Origin: Ailurus styani
Lineage: Eukaryota; Chordata; Mammalia; Carnivora; Ailuridae
Reading direction: 5' to 3'
Length of the DNA stretch: 64,000 bases
Assembly (NCBI GenBank): GCA_002007465.1
Contig: LNAC01001226.1
Location: forward strand, 1-64,000
The notes beneath the pieces were generated by a model. That model saw only the letters and a list, made by a program, of their open reading frames with translations, was not told the origin of the DNA and ran no database searches. Positions 12,336 to 24,330 of the stretch are shown here, in pieces. Position 1 is the stretch's first letter. Every line of letters starts with the position of its first letter. Position numbers and translations under genes: made by a program.

Positions 12336-15300
12336 AAGCCAGTAGGACAGATCAATGAAACTAGGAACTAGTTTTTTGAAAGAATTAATGATTGATGACC
12401 CCCTGGCGAGACTTATCAAAAAAAAAAAAAAGAAGGTACCCAAATAAATAAATCATTTGAATGAAAGAGGAGAGATCTCTACCAACACCAAAGAAATACA
12501 AACAATTTTAAGAACATATTATGAGCAACTGTATGCCAACAAATTAGGGAATCTGTAATAAATGGATATATTCCTAGAAACTTGTAAACTACCAAAACTG
12601 AAACAGGAAGAAGTAGATAACCTGAACAGACTCTAATCAGCAAAAAATTGAGTCAGTAATCAAAAGTCTCCCAAAAAACAAGAGTCCAGGGCCAGATAGC
12701 CTCCCAGCAGAATTCTATCAAACATTTAAAGAATTAATATCTATTTTTCTGAAACTTTTTCAAAAAATAGAAATGTAAAGGAAACTTCCAAACTCATTCT
12801 ATGAGGCCAGCATTACCTTGACCCCCAAACCAGAAAAAGACCCCACTAAAAAGAATTACAGACTAATGTCCCTGATTAACATGGATGCAAAAATTCTAGC
12901 CAATAGGATTCAACAGTACATTAATAGGATTATTCATCACAACTAAGTGGGATTTATTCCTGGGCTGCAAGGGTGGTTCAACATCTTCAAATCAATGTGT
13001 TATGCCACATTAATAAAAGAAAGGACAAAAGCCATATGATCTCAATAGATCAAAAAAAGCATTTGACAAAATACCGCTTCTTTTCTTGATAAAAGCTCTC
13101 TGCCATGTAGGGATAGAGGGAACATACCTCAATATCATAAAAGCTATATATGAAAAACCCATAGCAAATATCATCCTCATCAGGGAAAAGTAGAGGTTTT
13201 CCCTTAAGGTCAGGAAAATGACAGCGATGTCCACTCTCACCACTATTGTTCAACATAGTACTGGAAGTCCTAGCTTCAGCAATCAGAACACAAAAAAGAA
13301 ATAAAAGGCATCCAAATTGGCAAAAAAGTCAAACTTTCACTCTGCAAATGACATGATACTCTATGTAGAAAACCCAAAAGATTCTACTTTAAAACCACTA
13401 GAACTGATATAGGAATTCAGCAAAGTGACAGGATATAAAATCAATGCACAGAAGGCAGTTGCATTTCTATACACTAACAATCAGACAGAAGAAAGAGAAA
13501 TCAAGGATTAGATCCCACTTACAATTTCACCCCAAACTATAAGATACCTAGGAATAAACTGAACCAGAGGGGTAAAGGATCCTTCCTCTATAAACTATAG
13601 AACAGTTGTGAAAGAAATTGAGGAGGACACAAAGAAATGGAAAAACATTCCATGCTCAAGGATTAGAAGAACAAATATAGTTAAAATGTCTATGCTACCC
13701 AAAGCAATCTACCCATTCAATGCAATCCCTATCAAAATAGCATAAGCATTTTTCACAGAGCTGGAGCAAAGAATCCTAAAATTTACATGGAACCAAAAAG
13801 ACCCTGAATAGCCAAAGTAATGGTGAAAAAGAAAATTGAAGCTGGTGGCATCACAATTCTGGACTTCAATCTCTATTACAAAGAGTAATCATCAAGACAG
13901 TGTGGTACTGGAAGAAAAACAGACACATAGATCAGTGGAACAGAATAGAGAACCCAGAAATGGACCCTCAACTCTATGGTCACTGAATCTTGACAAAGCA
14001 GGGAAAAATATCCAATGGAAAAAAGTCTTTTCAACTAATGGAGTTGGGAAAATTGGACATCCACATGCAGAAGAATGAAACTGGACCACTTTCTTACAAC
14101 ATACACAAAAATAAACTCATAATGAATGAAAGAGCTAAATTTGAGATAGGATTCCATCAAAATCCTAGAGAAGAACCCAGGCAGCAATCTTTTTGGCCTT
14201 GACTACAGCAACTTCTTGCTAGACACGTCTTCAAAGGCAAGAGAAACAAAAGCAAAAATGAATGATTGAGACTTCATCAATATAAAAAGCTCTTGCACAG
14301 CAAAGGAAATAGTCACAAAACTAAAAGGTAGCCTATGGAATGGGAGAAGATATTTGCAAATGTCTTATCAGATAAAGGGCTAGTGTCCCAAATCTGTAAA
14401 GAACTTATCAAACTTAACACCCCCAAACCAAAAAATCCAGCCAAGAAAAGGGCAGAATACATTAATAGACATTTCTGCAAAGAAGACATCCAAATGGCCA
14501 ACAGACACATGAAAAAATGCTCAACATCAGTCAGCATCAGAGAAATACATTTCAAAACTACAATGAGATCCCACTTTACACCAGTCAAAATGGCTAAAAT
14601 TAACAAGTCAGGAAATGACATATGTTGGCAAGGATAACAAGAGAGGGGAAAGCTCTTACACTGCTGATGGGAATGCAAACTGTGTAGCCACCCTGGAAAA
14701 CAGTATGGAGGCTTCTCAAAAAGCTAAAAATAGAACTACCCTATAACCCAGCAATTTATACAAAGGTCTTTAGCCAAAGGATACAAACATAGTGACTTGA
14801 AGGGGCACATGCACCATATAGTTTTTAGCAGCAATGTCCAGAATATCCAAACTATGGAAAAAGCCCAGATGTCTATAAATGGATGAATGGATACAAAAGA
14901 TGTGGTATATATATACAATGGAATATTAGCCATCAGAAAGGATGAATACTTATCATTTACATTGATGTGGATGGAACTAAAGGGTATTATGCTAAGCAAA
15001 ATAAGTCAGAGAAAGACAAATACCATATGATTTCACTAATATGTGGAATTTAAGAAACAAAACTGATGAACATAGGGGAAGGGAAGAAAAATTAAGATGA
15101 AAATAGGGAGGCAAACCATAAGAAACTCTTGACAATAGGAAACAAATGGGGTTGCTAGAGAGAAGGTTGGTGGTTGGATGGGGTAATTGGGTGGTGGGCC
15201 TTAAGGAGGGTACTTGATGTAATGGGCACTGAGTGTTATATACAACTGATGAATCACTAAATTCTTCCCCTGAAACTAATAGTATAGTATATGTTAACTA

Positions 15301-15349
15301 CATTGAATTTAAACAATGAATTAAAAGATTGGTAAAGTTGCAGTATCAG

Positions 15350-15980
15350 TAATTATGTAAAGAGAGAATCACGTGCAACCACTTTGGAACATAGTTTGGC
15401 AGTTTATTCAAAAGTTCACATTTTAAAATTCACCTTTGGCCCAGACATTGCACTCCTCGGTATCTATTCAAGAGAAATGAAGGCAGATATGTGAATGTTT
15501 ATGACAGTATTATTAATCGGAGGCATTATTATTAACCCCAGACTGGAAGCAACCCAGAAGTTCATCAGCCAGTAAGTTATCAACTAGTATATCCTAATAC
15601 AATAGAATATTACTCAGCAATTAAATGAAATACAGATATACTCAATATGGTGAATCTCAAAATCATTTTGTTGAGTGAACGAAGCTAGGAACAACATATT
15701 ATATAATACATGATTTCTTTTATGTAAAACTTTAGAAAGTGGCAACTAGTGTGTAGTTGCAGAAAGAAGATAAGTGTTTACATATGAAAGTGGGTGAAAG
15801 GTGGGATGGCTTAAAAAAGGACACAAAAAAATTTGGAGGAGTGAAAAAAAAGTTTATTATCTTGATTGTTATGATTGTTTCATGCAGCTGACATACCAAA
15901 ACTTATCAAATTGTATACTTTAAATATGTGAAGTTTACTGTATGTCAAGTATACATTAAGAAAGTTGTGAAAAAGTTACT
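15350..15980 (+). mobile_element. Old L1M 3' fragment
   Basis: It contains the diverged blocks 'CTATTCAAGAGAAATGAAGG', 'AATAGAATATTACTCAGCAA' and 'GTGAATCTCAAAATCATTTT', which are conserved in the 3' part of ORF2 and the 3' UTR of older L1M families. It sits directly 3' of the younger L1. Confidence 0.75.
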
Positions 15981-16385
15981 TGGAATAAGATGAATTTATA
16001 TATATGTCATAAAAATACAGAGAACAGCACATTAATGACAAACAAAAAATAAGTCATTAAGATGATCATTGCATGAATTGGGAACCCCAGGGAATAATGG
16101 GTTTCATAAAGTGTTTCCAATGGAGTTTTAAATAACTAATTTTCATTTTAATGTTCAAAGTTTTAAAATGATCTCTTTATTTTGATTGATGACAGAATAG
16201 TTTACTTTTAATATCTGCTTTTACTGTTTATGATATAAATTTCTTTGCTTCGAAAGAGGTTGACTATTTTAATATTTAAACCTTTTATTTATTTATTTAT
16301 TTAAACCTTTTATTATCTATGTTTCTGATCATCCATTTTTTCAGTTTACTTATGTAATTAGAGAAAAATAATTTATGAAAAACAG

Positions 16386-16447
16386 TTTATTATTATTGTT
16401 ATTATTACTGCTATTACTACTGCTATTATTGTTATTATTACTATTAC
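16386..16447. repeat. (TTA)n-like imperfect triplet repeat
   Basis: A mixture of ATT, GTT, ACT and GCT triplets over about 60 bases. Confidence 0.85.
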
Positions 16448-16670
16448 ATGCTGCAGTGACAGAAACTTTCATAGGCACTGTGAACCTTAGTAGAGCTTGA
16501 GGCTACTTTTAGACTCAGAGGCTCAATGTGCATAATAGAAATACTGTGTTAGTAACTGGCAGTTTAATTTTCTTAGAGATGATGTCTCTAATTCAAACAT
16601 GTAAGGGTGCTAGAATTGAATGATACTGTTTCTGTTTTTGTTCTTGGGAAAAGAAGTTGGTTATAAGAAT

Positions 16671-16741
16671 ATAAGAATCTTGGTGGTAGGGTAATTAGAT
16701 ATAAGGATATAGAATATAAGAATCTTGGTAGTAGGGTAATT
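16671..16741. repeat. 45-bp imperfect tandem duplication
   Basis: ATAAGAATCTTGGTGGTAGG at 16671 recurs as ATAAGAATCTTGGTAGTAGG at 16716, and both are followed by GTAATT. Confidence 0.85.
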
Positions 16742-17689
16742 TTGAGCCAGTTGAGATGAATGAGGCATGACATACTGTTCCTTTTATGTGGTATGATATT
16801 TTTGTGGTGTTGTATAGCATTACTCCTTAAATAGAGAAACGTATGAGAAAAGTCTTTCATGTTCAATAGCTTTTTTGTTGTTGTTAATTTCCTTGCTATT
16901 TAAAAAATATTATTATTAGTAATCCAAGTAATTTTTGAACGCAAAACTTTCAGACTAAAGGTGAAAAGAACTATATATAAATTCTGAACTGTAATTTAAT
17001 AGGTATGGTTTTCACAGTAGTGTAGGTTAACAATTTTAAAACTTTCTATGTGATCTAGGAGTAAATGAATGAATAAATATATTGAGAATAATGAGAACTA
17101 TGTTTTTTACTGTTAGAGAATGGTTATAAATGTGAAACAGAGAGATACCAGAATGCACACTGTAGAATTAAGTTGGAATTGAAGGTGTCATTATGAACTC
17201 ATCATTTTTGTGCATTTATAAATATAAACGTAGAGGTATTTGTATACATATGTGTATCTCTGTCTGCTAAATGGGCTCTTATAGCAATGGACACACTTTG
17301 TTCTCAGATCTTGGTTTCTAAGAACCATTCCTCACTTAAAGGTTCCAGAGATCCCTAGAGAAATTGCTGATTCCAGTGTAGGAGCAGGAATATCTTGCTG
17401 TGTTAAAAGTTAATGCATGCCAAAAAAATGATTGGAACCTGTCAAAAGGACACAGCTGGCTTGAAGGTGCACCCACTGGCTAACTCTGACAAAATTTGAA
17501 CTTCAAAGTAAATAATAATGATAATGAATTATAACCCATAGGATAAAACATTAGTTGACATGTCTGAACTGTCTTGAACTGACCATGGTATTACTGTCTC
17601 TTATCATTAGTGTGCTTTTTATCTATTTATTCTTATGACTCCTATAGTTTTTGTTTTATAATTATAGTTGTTATTTTATTTGGTGCATG

Positions 17690-18572
17690 GATAGTCATGA
17701 ATTTTATATCTTCAAAGTGAATGTGTCTTTCAGCATTGAAAGTGTTCTTCACTACAATTAATATTTTTGGCTGAAATTCTGATTTATCTGATATTATGAT
17801 CATAACCCCTTCTGTTATTTACCTTTGCCTGGTATACCTTTATTTTTATCCATCCTGTTTTTTTTTTTAGACTTTTCAAAGTACTATATTTTGTGTTTGT
17901 ATAAAGCATATAGTTGTTTGGTCGTTATTGTTACTCAATTTGAAACTCATCTTATTTTGATAAGTGAGTTAAGTCCATTCACATATTGCTATGAGTAATA
18001 TATGTGGTCCCAACTGTGCCATAATATTTTGTTTTACTATATATTATATTACATTTTGTTATATTTCTTAACATTTTTTCCTTTAGTCTTTCATGATGTT
18101 GATTTATTTATTTAGGAATATTTATATTTTTGCTATCGTTGTTACTTTTGTACTTAGACTTTTTGAAAATTTCCTTAATCCCATTTCCTTATTTATCCTT
18201 TCACCTTCTGGTTTGTTAGTTTTTAATGGCATCCTTTGATTACCATATATAACTTACACAGCAAATTAGAACTTTTACATTTTTTTCTTGTTCCTCTCTC
18301 TTCTTCGGCCATTATTCAATTACATTACTTCTACTTTTAATCTTAAATCTCTTAATACATATGCTAAATATGTTTATAAGTCATTTTGTTAATGTTTTAC
18401 CTGTCATATCTTGGTTAGATGGCACTCTTCTTTGTGTCAGTTTCTCATAAGTGTAGTATTACCTGAATTCCTCTGTGTTTAAATTCTTTTTCTTAAAGTC
18501 TTGATACTTTTAAGGGTGGTTTGGCTATATTTATTGTTCTTGATTGATATTTTCTTTGTGTGTGTGTTTATT
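17690..18572 (-). mobile_element. Old L1 fragment, antisense (endonuclease region)
   Basis: Text such as 'ATCATAACCCCTTCTGTTAT', 'AAAGCATATAGTTGTTTGG' and 'AAGTCCATTCACATATTG' corresponds to the antisense of the ORF2 endonuclease and ORF2 start of L1M elements, in the right order. It is highly diverged. A later L1 inserted at its right edge (see 18590-19466). Confidence 0.5.
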
Positions 18573-18589
18573 AAAAATAATAGTCCTGT

Positions 18590-19466
18590 ACATGTAAAAG
18601 TGCTCAACATCACTCATTACTAGGGAGATATAATTCAAAACCACAAGATACTACCTCACACTTCCCAGAATGGCTAAAAGTAATAATTCAGGAAACAACA
18701 GAAGTTGGCAAGGATGTGAAGAAAGACATTCCCTCTTACACTGTTGGTGGGAATGCAAACTGGTGCAGCCAATCTGGAAAACAGTATGGAGCTTCCTCAG
18801 AAAGTTAAAAATAGAACTACTTTCCAATCCAGCAATTTCACTACTAGGTATTTAACCAAAGGTCACAAGCATAGTGATTTGAAGGGGCACCTGCACCATA
18901 ATGTTTATAGCAGCAGTGTCCACAGTAGCCAAACCATGGAAAGAGCTCGGGTGTCTATAGATGAATGAATGGATAAATGAATGGGGTGTGTGTGTGTGTG
19001 CGTGTGTGTACATTGTATTCCATTGTGTATATATATATATATATACACAGTGGAATATTACTCAGCCATCACAAAAATAAAATCTTGCCATTTACAATGA
19101 CGTGGATGGAACTAGAGTGTATTTTGCTGACTGAAATAAGTCAGAGAAAGACAAATACCATAAATACCATGAAATAATCATGATTTCACTCATATGTAGA
19201 TTTAAGAAATAAAACAGATTAACATAGGGAAAGGGAAGGAAAAATAAGATAATAACAGAGAGAGAGGCAAACTAAGAAACTCTTGACAATAGGGAACAGA
19301 GGATTGCTGGAGGGGAGGTTGGGGAGGATGGGGTAATTGTGTAATGGGCATTAAGGGGGGCATATGATGTAATGAGTACTAAGTGTTACAGTCAACTAAC
19401 GAATCACTAAATTCTACACCTGAAATTGATAATGTACTATTTGTTAACTAATTTGAATTTAAATTA
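18590..19466 (+). mobile_element. 5'-truncated L1 with target-site duplication
   Basis: It carries the ORF2 C-terminal and 3' UTR sequence of a carnivoran L1 ('CACTGTTGGTGGGAATGCAA', 'GAATCACTAAATTCTACACC'). It is flanked by 17-base duplications, AAAAATAATAGTCCTGT at 18573-18589 and AAAAATAATAGTCTTGT at 19467-19483 (one mismatch). A (GT)n and a (TA)n tract lie inside, at about 18986-19045. Confidence 0.93.
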
Positions 19467-19685
19467 AAAAATAATAGTCTTGTTATAGTTTTGAGAAGTC
19501 TGCAGCCTGCCTAATTTTATTGCCTTTGTAAGTTTTGTTTTGTTTCATTTAGAGGTCTTGAGGATTTATAAAAAAATTAAATTCCAGTAGATTTACTGGC
19601 ATATTTCCAGAATTGAACATTTCAGTATCAGTTTTCCTACATATAAATTGGTTCTTTTCAATATGTATATTCAAATAGATTTTTT

Positions 19686-19904
19686 AAAAATTTTTATTTA
19701 TTTATTTTTTAAAGATTTTTTTTTTTTATTTGACACAGAGACAGAGATTACAAGTAGGCAGAGAGGCAGGCAGAGAGACAGGGAGAGGAGGAAGCAGGCT
19801 CCCTGCTGAGCAGAGAGCCCGATGTGGGCCTCGATCCCAGGACGCTGAGATCATGACCTGAGCTGAAAGCAGGGGCTTTAACCCACTGAGCCACCCAGGT
19901 GCCC
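19686..19904 (-). mobile_element. CAN-SINE, minus strand, with perfect target-site duplication
   Basis: The antisense head CCACTGAGCCACCCAGGTG lies at the right end and the T-rich tail at the left. The 15-base duplication TCAAATAGATTTTTT at 19671-19685 and 19905-19919 is identical, which suggests a recent insertion. Confidence 0.96.
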
Positions 19905-19919
19905 TCAAATAGATTTTTT

Positions 19920-20655
19920 TAACTTAGAAAAGTTTCTCCTTCATTATTGCTTTAAACATTAGTTTGTTCTGTTAAAGTTAAATACAGAATAGAGACTGTA
20001 CTTAATTCCCTGAGTAGATACTTAAGAATTCCTTGAGTAGAAAAAATCATTTAAGCCATGTAAACAAATTAAATCTATCTTATTTCATGAATATAAGTGA
20101 AACTTAGGTTATTTTTTGTAAATGCCTCTGACAATCATAAAAGAAACAGGTAATATTCCTAAAAAAGGTATGAGATGATCACTTTTAACCAATTCCCTGC
20201 ATTCTAGAAATCCACATTGTATTACCAATCATTGTAAAGTTTAACAACTTCCTCATATTCAGTTTATAAGCATCCTATAACATCATGCCTCTCAGCCTTA
20301 TATCAGTTTTTTTTGTTGGAGGCACCCAGATTGCAACTGTTTTTATATGTCTTAAACTCTTACTAATACTATTCCTTGATATAGTGGTTTTACTTTTGCT
20401 GTTTCTGGATTTTTGACAGTTGCATTGTTGTTGTTGTGGTTGTGGTTGTTTTTTAAATCTTTAGGGATACCATTTATACCTACATTGGATCTCCTCTGCC
20501 TGTCTTCCATTTCAAATGACTTTTTCTCTGACTCTTTGTTTACTTTATATTCTTATTCTTTATTTTCCTTGATTTTTGCCGGTGCTTCTTATGAAAGTTT
20601 ATGTGAACTTTTTCTTCCCTGGTTACCTTGCAGCGTGGTCTTATATGTTAGATAG

Positions 20656-20702
<47 letters not shown>

Positions 20703-21324
20703 AAATCATATAAAATCATATATGTAAATTTTTTTACTATACGTCAAATCAACTTTTATTTCTTTTATTTTTTGTTCATTTCTGTTATTTTTAAACTGTA
20801 TTCAGGAATTTTTTTTATCTCCAAAAGCTTTATTGAAGAAATTTAATTCAGTTTGCAGTTTTGTGTTACAGTTTTCTTCTGCTGTGTGTATATGTGTGTG
20901 TTTGTGTGTGTGTGTTTGGCAGGGCAGCATTTATTAGCTAGTGCTTTGGTGTGTTTTTCTTTTTTCTATTTAGAGATGTAGACTGAGCGTGTATATATAT
21001 AAACACACATACTAAACTGCAGCATATATATATATTGTGTGGTTTCATATCTTTTGATTTAGATATCCCTTAAGCTATGAACATTTAATTAGGAACACAC
21101 ATTAGGAACACACAGTTTTCTGGGGAAAGTTATTTTAATCCTCTAGGATATGACAGAATGATCATAAGAGAACATGTGACAGAGGATCTTATATTTGGTG
21201 ATATAATAGATCAGATCACTAAGATAATGTACATTTATACAATGAGGAGAAATTATTTTATTCTGGCTGGTTGAGAGAAATTTTAAATGATTGAGGAAGG
21301 CTTTTAAATTACTGAGGGATATGT
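19920..21324. other. Intronic stretch with TG microsatellites
   Basis: No gene was recognised. It holds the long (TG)n at 20659-20699, a shorter interrupted GT tract near 20884-20918 and a (TA)n tract near 21023-21034. Confidence 0.5.
20659..20699. repeat. (TG)n microsatellite, about 20 units
   Basis: About 40 bases of uninterrupted TG dinucleotide, probably polymorphic in length. Confidence 0.97.
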
Positions 21325-21430
21325 ACTTTATAGAGCACTGGACTGTAAGTGAGAGATCTGGGTTCTTGTCCTGACTCTGTAAATGATAAGCAGTAATGTG
21401 AAACAAAGTCATCTTGTTTGTGGGCAAGGT
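21325..21430 (+). repeat. MIR-family SINE fragment
   Basis: 'GAGCACTGGACTGTAAGTGA' followed by 'GATCTGGGTTCTTGTCCTGA' and 'CTCTGTAAATGATAAGC' follows the MIR/MIR3 core layout in sense orientation. Confidence 0.6.
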
Positions 21431-21904
21431 GACCTACAACTTAAATATTCCAGGACTTTGAACTATTATCAGATATGAAAGAAACAAAAAACTATATTTA
21501 TCTGAAAGCCTCTGAGGAAATTACTGAATGTTGGTTGATTATCTTTTTGGTGTTGGAGAGCAGGTCAATACTTCTAAGGGTTATGCTTCTAATGTAGATG
21601 ATGATAAAATTGCTTTCTAATGTGTCAGGGACTGATTAAATGTAAGAATTTGGCCTCTAAGTGGAGTTTTGTAAATTTAGAGCCATAGATAAGACATTCT
21701 GGTTTAAAAAAAGGCTGAACTGCAAATCAAGAGTTGCCTGGTCTATTCATCTCACATACTGTGTTCAAACCCTAATCTAAATAAATCTTCAATAATATCT
21801 AAGTGCTTTAAAAATATCTATTTATATGCCTTAAAATATCTAAAGCTAATCTGTTTAAAAAATGCATCAAAGTGTTTATCTTCCTGGATCATTAAATAAT
21901 TACT

Positions 21905-22492
21905 TTACCTGGGCTCCACACGACTCCCTGGAATTTGTAAATATGATGAATTAGCACTCCCATGATTAAATTATGATATATGACACAGCTGACCTTAAAG
22001 TAGGGCGATTCTTCTGAATTATCTAGGTGAACCCAGTGTAATCACATGAGCCCTTAAGTGTGGAGAATTTTGTCCATCTGGGAGCAGAAGAAGAAGCCAG
22101 AGAAATTAGAATTGGAGAGAGACTGAATAGGTCATTGCTGCTTTGAAGATAGCCACAGCCACTTGAAAAGAATGTGGACAGCCTTTAGGAACAGAGAGAA
22201 GGCCCCAGCTAATAGCCTGAATGAAAATAGGGACTTCAGACCAGCTGCAAGGGACTGGAATTTGCTAACAACCTACATTATCTTGGTACGAGATTCTTCC
22301 CCTGAACTTCTGGGTTAAGAGCTCAGCTTGGCTGACACCTTGGTTTTGGGCTTATGATACTCTGAAAGTAGAATCCAGCCATATCTACTCCAGACTTCTG
22401 ACCTACAGAACTGTAAGCTAATAAGTAGGTATTGTTTTAAACCACTAGGTTTGTGGCAATTTGTTATGTGCTTTAGAAAACAAATACATTAG
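21905..22492 (+). repeat. MLT1-type MaLR (ERVL) LTR
   Basis: Characteristic MLT1 blocks appear in order: 'CAGCTGACCTTAAAGTAGGG', 'CCAGTGTAATCACATGAGCC', 'GCAAGGGACTGGAATTTGC' and 'TTTTAAACCACTAGGTTTGT', ending AACAAATACATTAG. It is a solo LTR, sense to the STPG exon. The left edge is blurred by divergence. Confidence 0.85.
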
Positions 22493-23685
22493 TCCACAAA
22501 GTGAGACCCTTACTTTTTTCATACTAAATTTACTTGATGTCCCTAAGAAACAATTTGACTTAATCTGTTCAAATTAATAAATGTTTTAAATTTAAAAGGA
22601 AATGAGGAGCATGTATTTTGATTCCAATTCATGCCTAATACTTCTCTGATTATCTAAAATGTAATTTGATTTTCTTCTGCATTTCATATATGAATAGAAA
22701 CACTGTACATTTATATTATGATAATTTTTGATGCTTACATTATTAAATGATGATGTAATCACTGATTAATGTGACAACACCATTTGTAATAGATGAGTGC
22801 TGAAAATGCAGAAATGATAATGAAATGCAGATACTGAGAAGAAAATGTATTAATTTTATTGATTTAAAAAATCAAAGCAGGGACAATTTTTCATACTTAA
22901 TTAAACATAGACTAAAGCACATTCATAAAATCAAGAGTAGGAAATATTTTGTGTTAATAGATTTTTTAAGCAACATTGTAGGTACTGTTTAAGAATGTCA
23001 CATTGTGCTATTGTTTGATTAGAGCTTTCTCGCATTTTTAAGTGGCACTGTACATCAACTTTAATTTGTACTGTCTGTGTTTTAATGGTATACATTAAAA
23101 ATGATTAGTATGAAAACATTATTTAATTTCCCTCAAATAATCAAATTTCCATGGATCTTAGATAATATTATATTGTTTGGCCTAAAAGCCTTTCAGAGCG
23201 TAATATGTTTTGTAATATTAGATTAAATATGTTGCTTGGGAAAAGGGAAAGACAAAGATAGTTTTTACTGACTTTTGGAAGAAAGGGGGAGAAGAGTAAA
23301 GGAGTAATGCAGATATCAAAAGTTTTAAAAATTGAGCACCTTCCTTTCATTCTGAAAAAGAAATCACATTAGTATACCAAAATGAAGGCTTTAGAAATGT
23401 TTTGAAAACATATTCTGTAAATCCAATGTATGGTTTATAAATATTTTAGTTTTAATTAAATACTGGTTCGAATCAGACTTATACTCACAGATTTTTAAAG
23501 TTCATATTTTATTTTAATAATGAAATCTGATAATAGAATGGCCAGGAATTTCAGAATACATAATTTCTATTTTGAAGAGATATTAAATAATAATTTAAAG
23601 AAACAATTCACCTTAATTTTTAGTGTTATATAACAAAATATAGAATGCAAAATAATGATTTGTTGTACCCTCACATCCGTAGGAG
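22493..23685. other. Intronic stretch, no repeat recognised; possible conserved block
   Basis: No exon was recognised. The part at about 22690-23080 lacks repeat signatures and contains several ATTAAT, TTAATTAAA and TGATTAGAGC motifs. It could be conserved non-coding DNA. Confidence 0.4.
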
Positions 23686-23689
23686 TTTA

Positions 23690-24330
23690 TTTATATTAGC
23701 AACTTGGAGTGGGCTGGAGGGGGAAGGCTGGGGTGGTACTCACTGGCTTCCCGGTTTTTGGGGGGAGAATCACAGCCAGCCCCTAATGCCTGCTAAATTA
23801 GAAGCTTAGTCCAATAAACCTCTTTCATGAAAAGACTGGTAGATGGGCAATTTTGCCTACTCCCTCTTTGGTGAGCCCTTGGTGGTTAGGTGTGGTGAGA
23901 TTAAACCACTGTTAAGAATTTCTTTGTTTGCTACAGTCTTATGGGCCTTGTGGGCACAAACCTGCTGGATTTTAGAGCTAGGTGTTTTGGGAGCTCTTTG
24001 CTCTGGTGAGAGTAACATTTGGGCTGCTACATGTGGAGTTCCAAACCTTTCATTCCTCAGGGAGTAGCTAGGAGTTGGGAGTTTCCTCCTGATTGTTTGG
24101 TGCTGTTTTGGAGTGGGATTTATGGTGAGAGTGTGTTTCAGCCTTTCTCAGCCATTTTGATGTGGGTATTTTCTCATTCATCTCTTGTGTAGGAGTTGCT
24201 CAGCTAGTTTCTGGAACTTTTTAAAGGACGAGAGGGAATTGTTCCATGTGTAGCTGTATGTTTAGTGCATTTTAGTGGGAGGAAGAGAGCTCAGGATCCT
24301 TCCATGTTGCCCTGCTAGCTGATTCCCAGT
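23690..24330 (-). mobile_element. Old L1M 5' UTR-like fragment, antisense
   Basis: A GC-richer block ending 'GATCCTTCCATGTTGCCCTG' with 'GTAGGAGTTGCTCAGCTAGT' resembles the reversed 5' UTR of old L1M elements, whose 5' end reads as 'CCATCTTG' in antisense. The family cannot be fixed by eye. Confidence 0.45.

Larger units (their letters stand above)
11037..15053 (+). pseudogene. L1 ORF2p remnant (endonuclease and reverse transcriptase)
   Basis: ORF2p normally nicks target DNA and primes reverse transcription. The frame opens MALNSYLSVITLNVNGLNSP, the conserved start of the APE-type endonuclease, and then reaches a stop after a frame change. The endonuclease motif NIYAPN is visible near 11571-11588. 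A SINE interrupts the endonuclease region at 11275-11468. In the reverse transcriptase the catalytic FADD motif is changed to S-A-N-D at 13341-13352, so one catalytic aspartate is lost. The C-terminal part reads well from about 14335 (AEYINRHFCKEDIQMANRHM). The final codons at 15027-15053 give MISLICGI and a stop, as expected for carnivoran L1. Overall this is a dead copy with many stops and frameshifts. Confidence 0.85.
7890..15328 (+). mobile_element. Near full-length carnivoran L1 (LINE-1), inactive
   Basis: It starts with the 5' UTR 'GGGGTGGAGTTAAGATGATGG', followed by a ~2.2-kb G-rich 5' UTR, an ORF1 remnant, an ORF2 remnant and the 3' UTR. The 3' end reads 'GATGAATCACTAAATTCT', then 'CCCCTGAAACTAATAGTATAG', then an A-rich tail. 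Two antisense SINEs (9283-9466 and 11275-11468) and several microsatellites inflate its length. Many stops and frameshifts break both ORFs, so it cannot move by itself. It lies in the same direction as the STPG exon. No clear target-site duplication could be matched at its ends. Confidence 0.9.
15981..17689. other. Intronic stretch with small tandem repeats
   Basis: No gene was recognised. It holds a triplet-rich tract at 16386-16447 and a 45-bp imperfect tandem duplication at 16671-16741. The rest is AT-rich intron. Confidence 0.5.

Noticed and set aside
14313..14678. A 121-residue open frame on the minus strand
   Set aside because: It is the antisense of the well-preserved ORF2 C-terminal part of the full-length L1.
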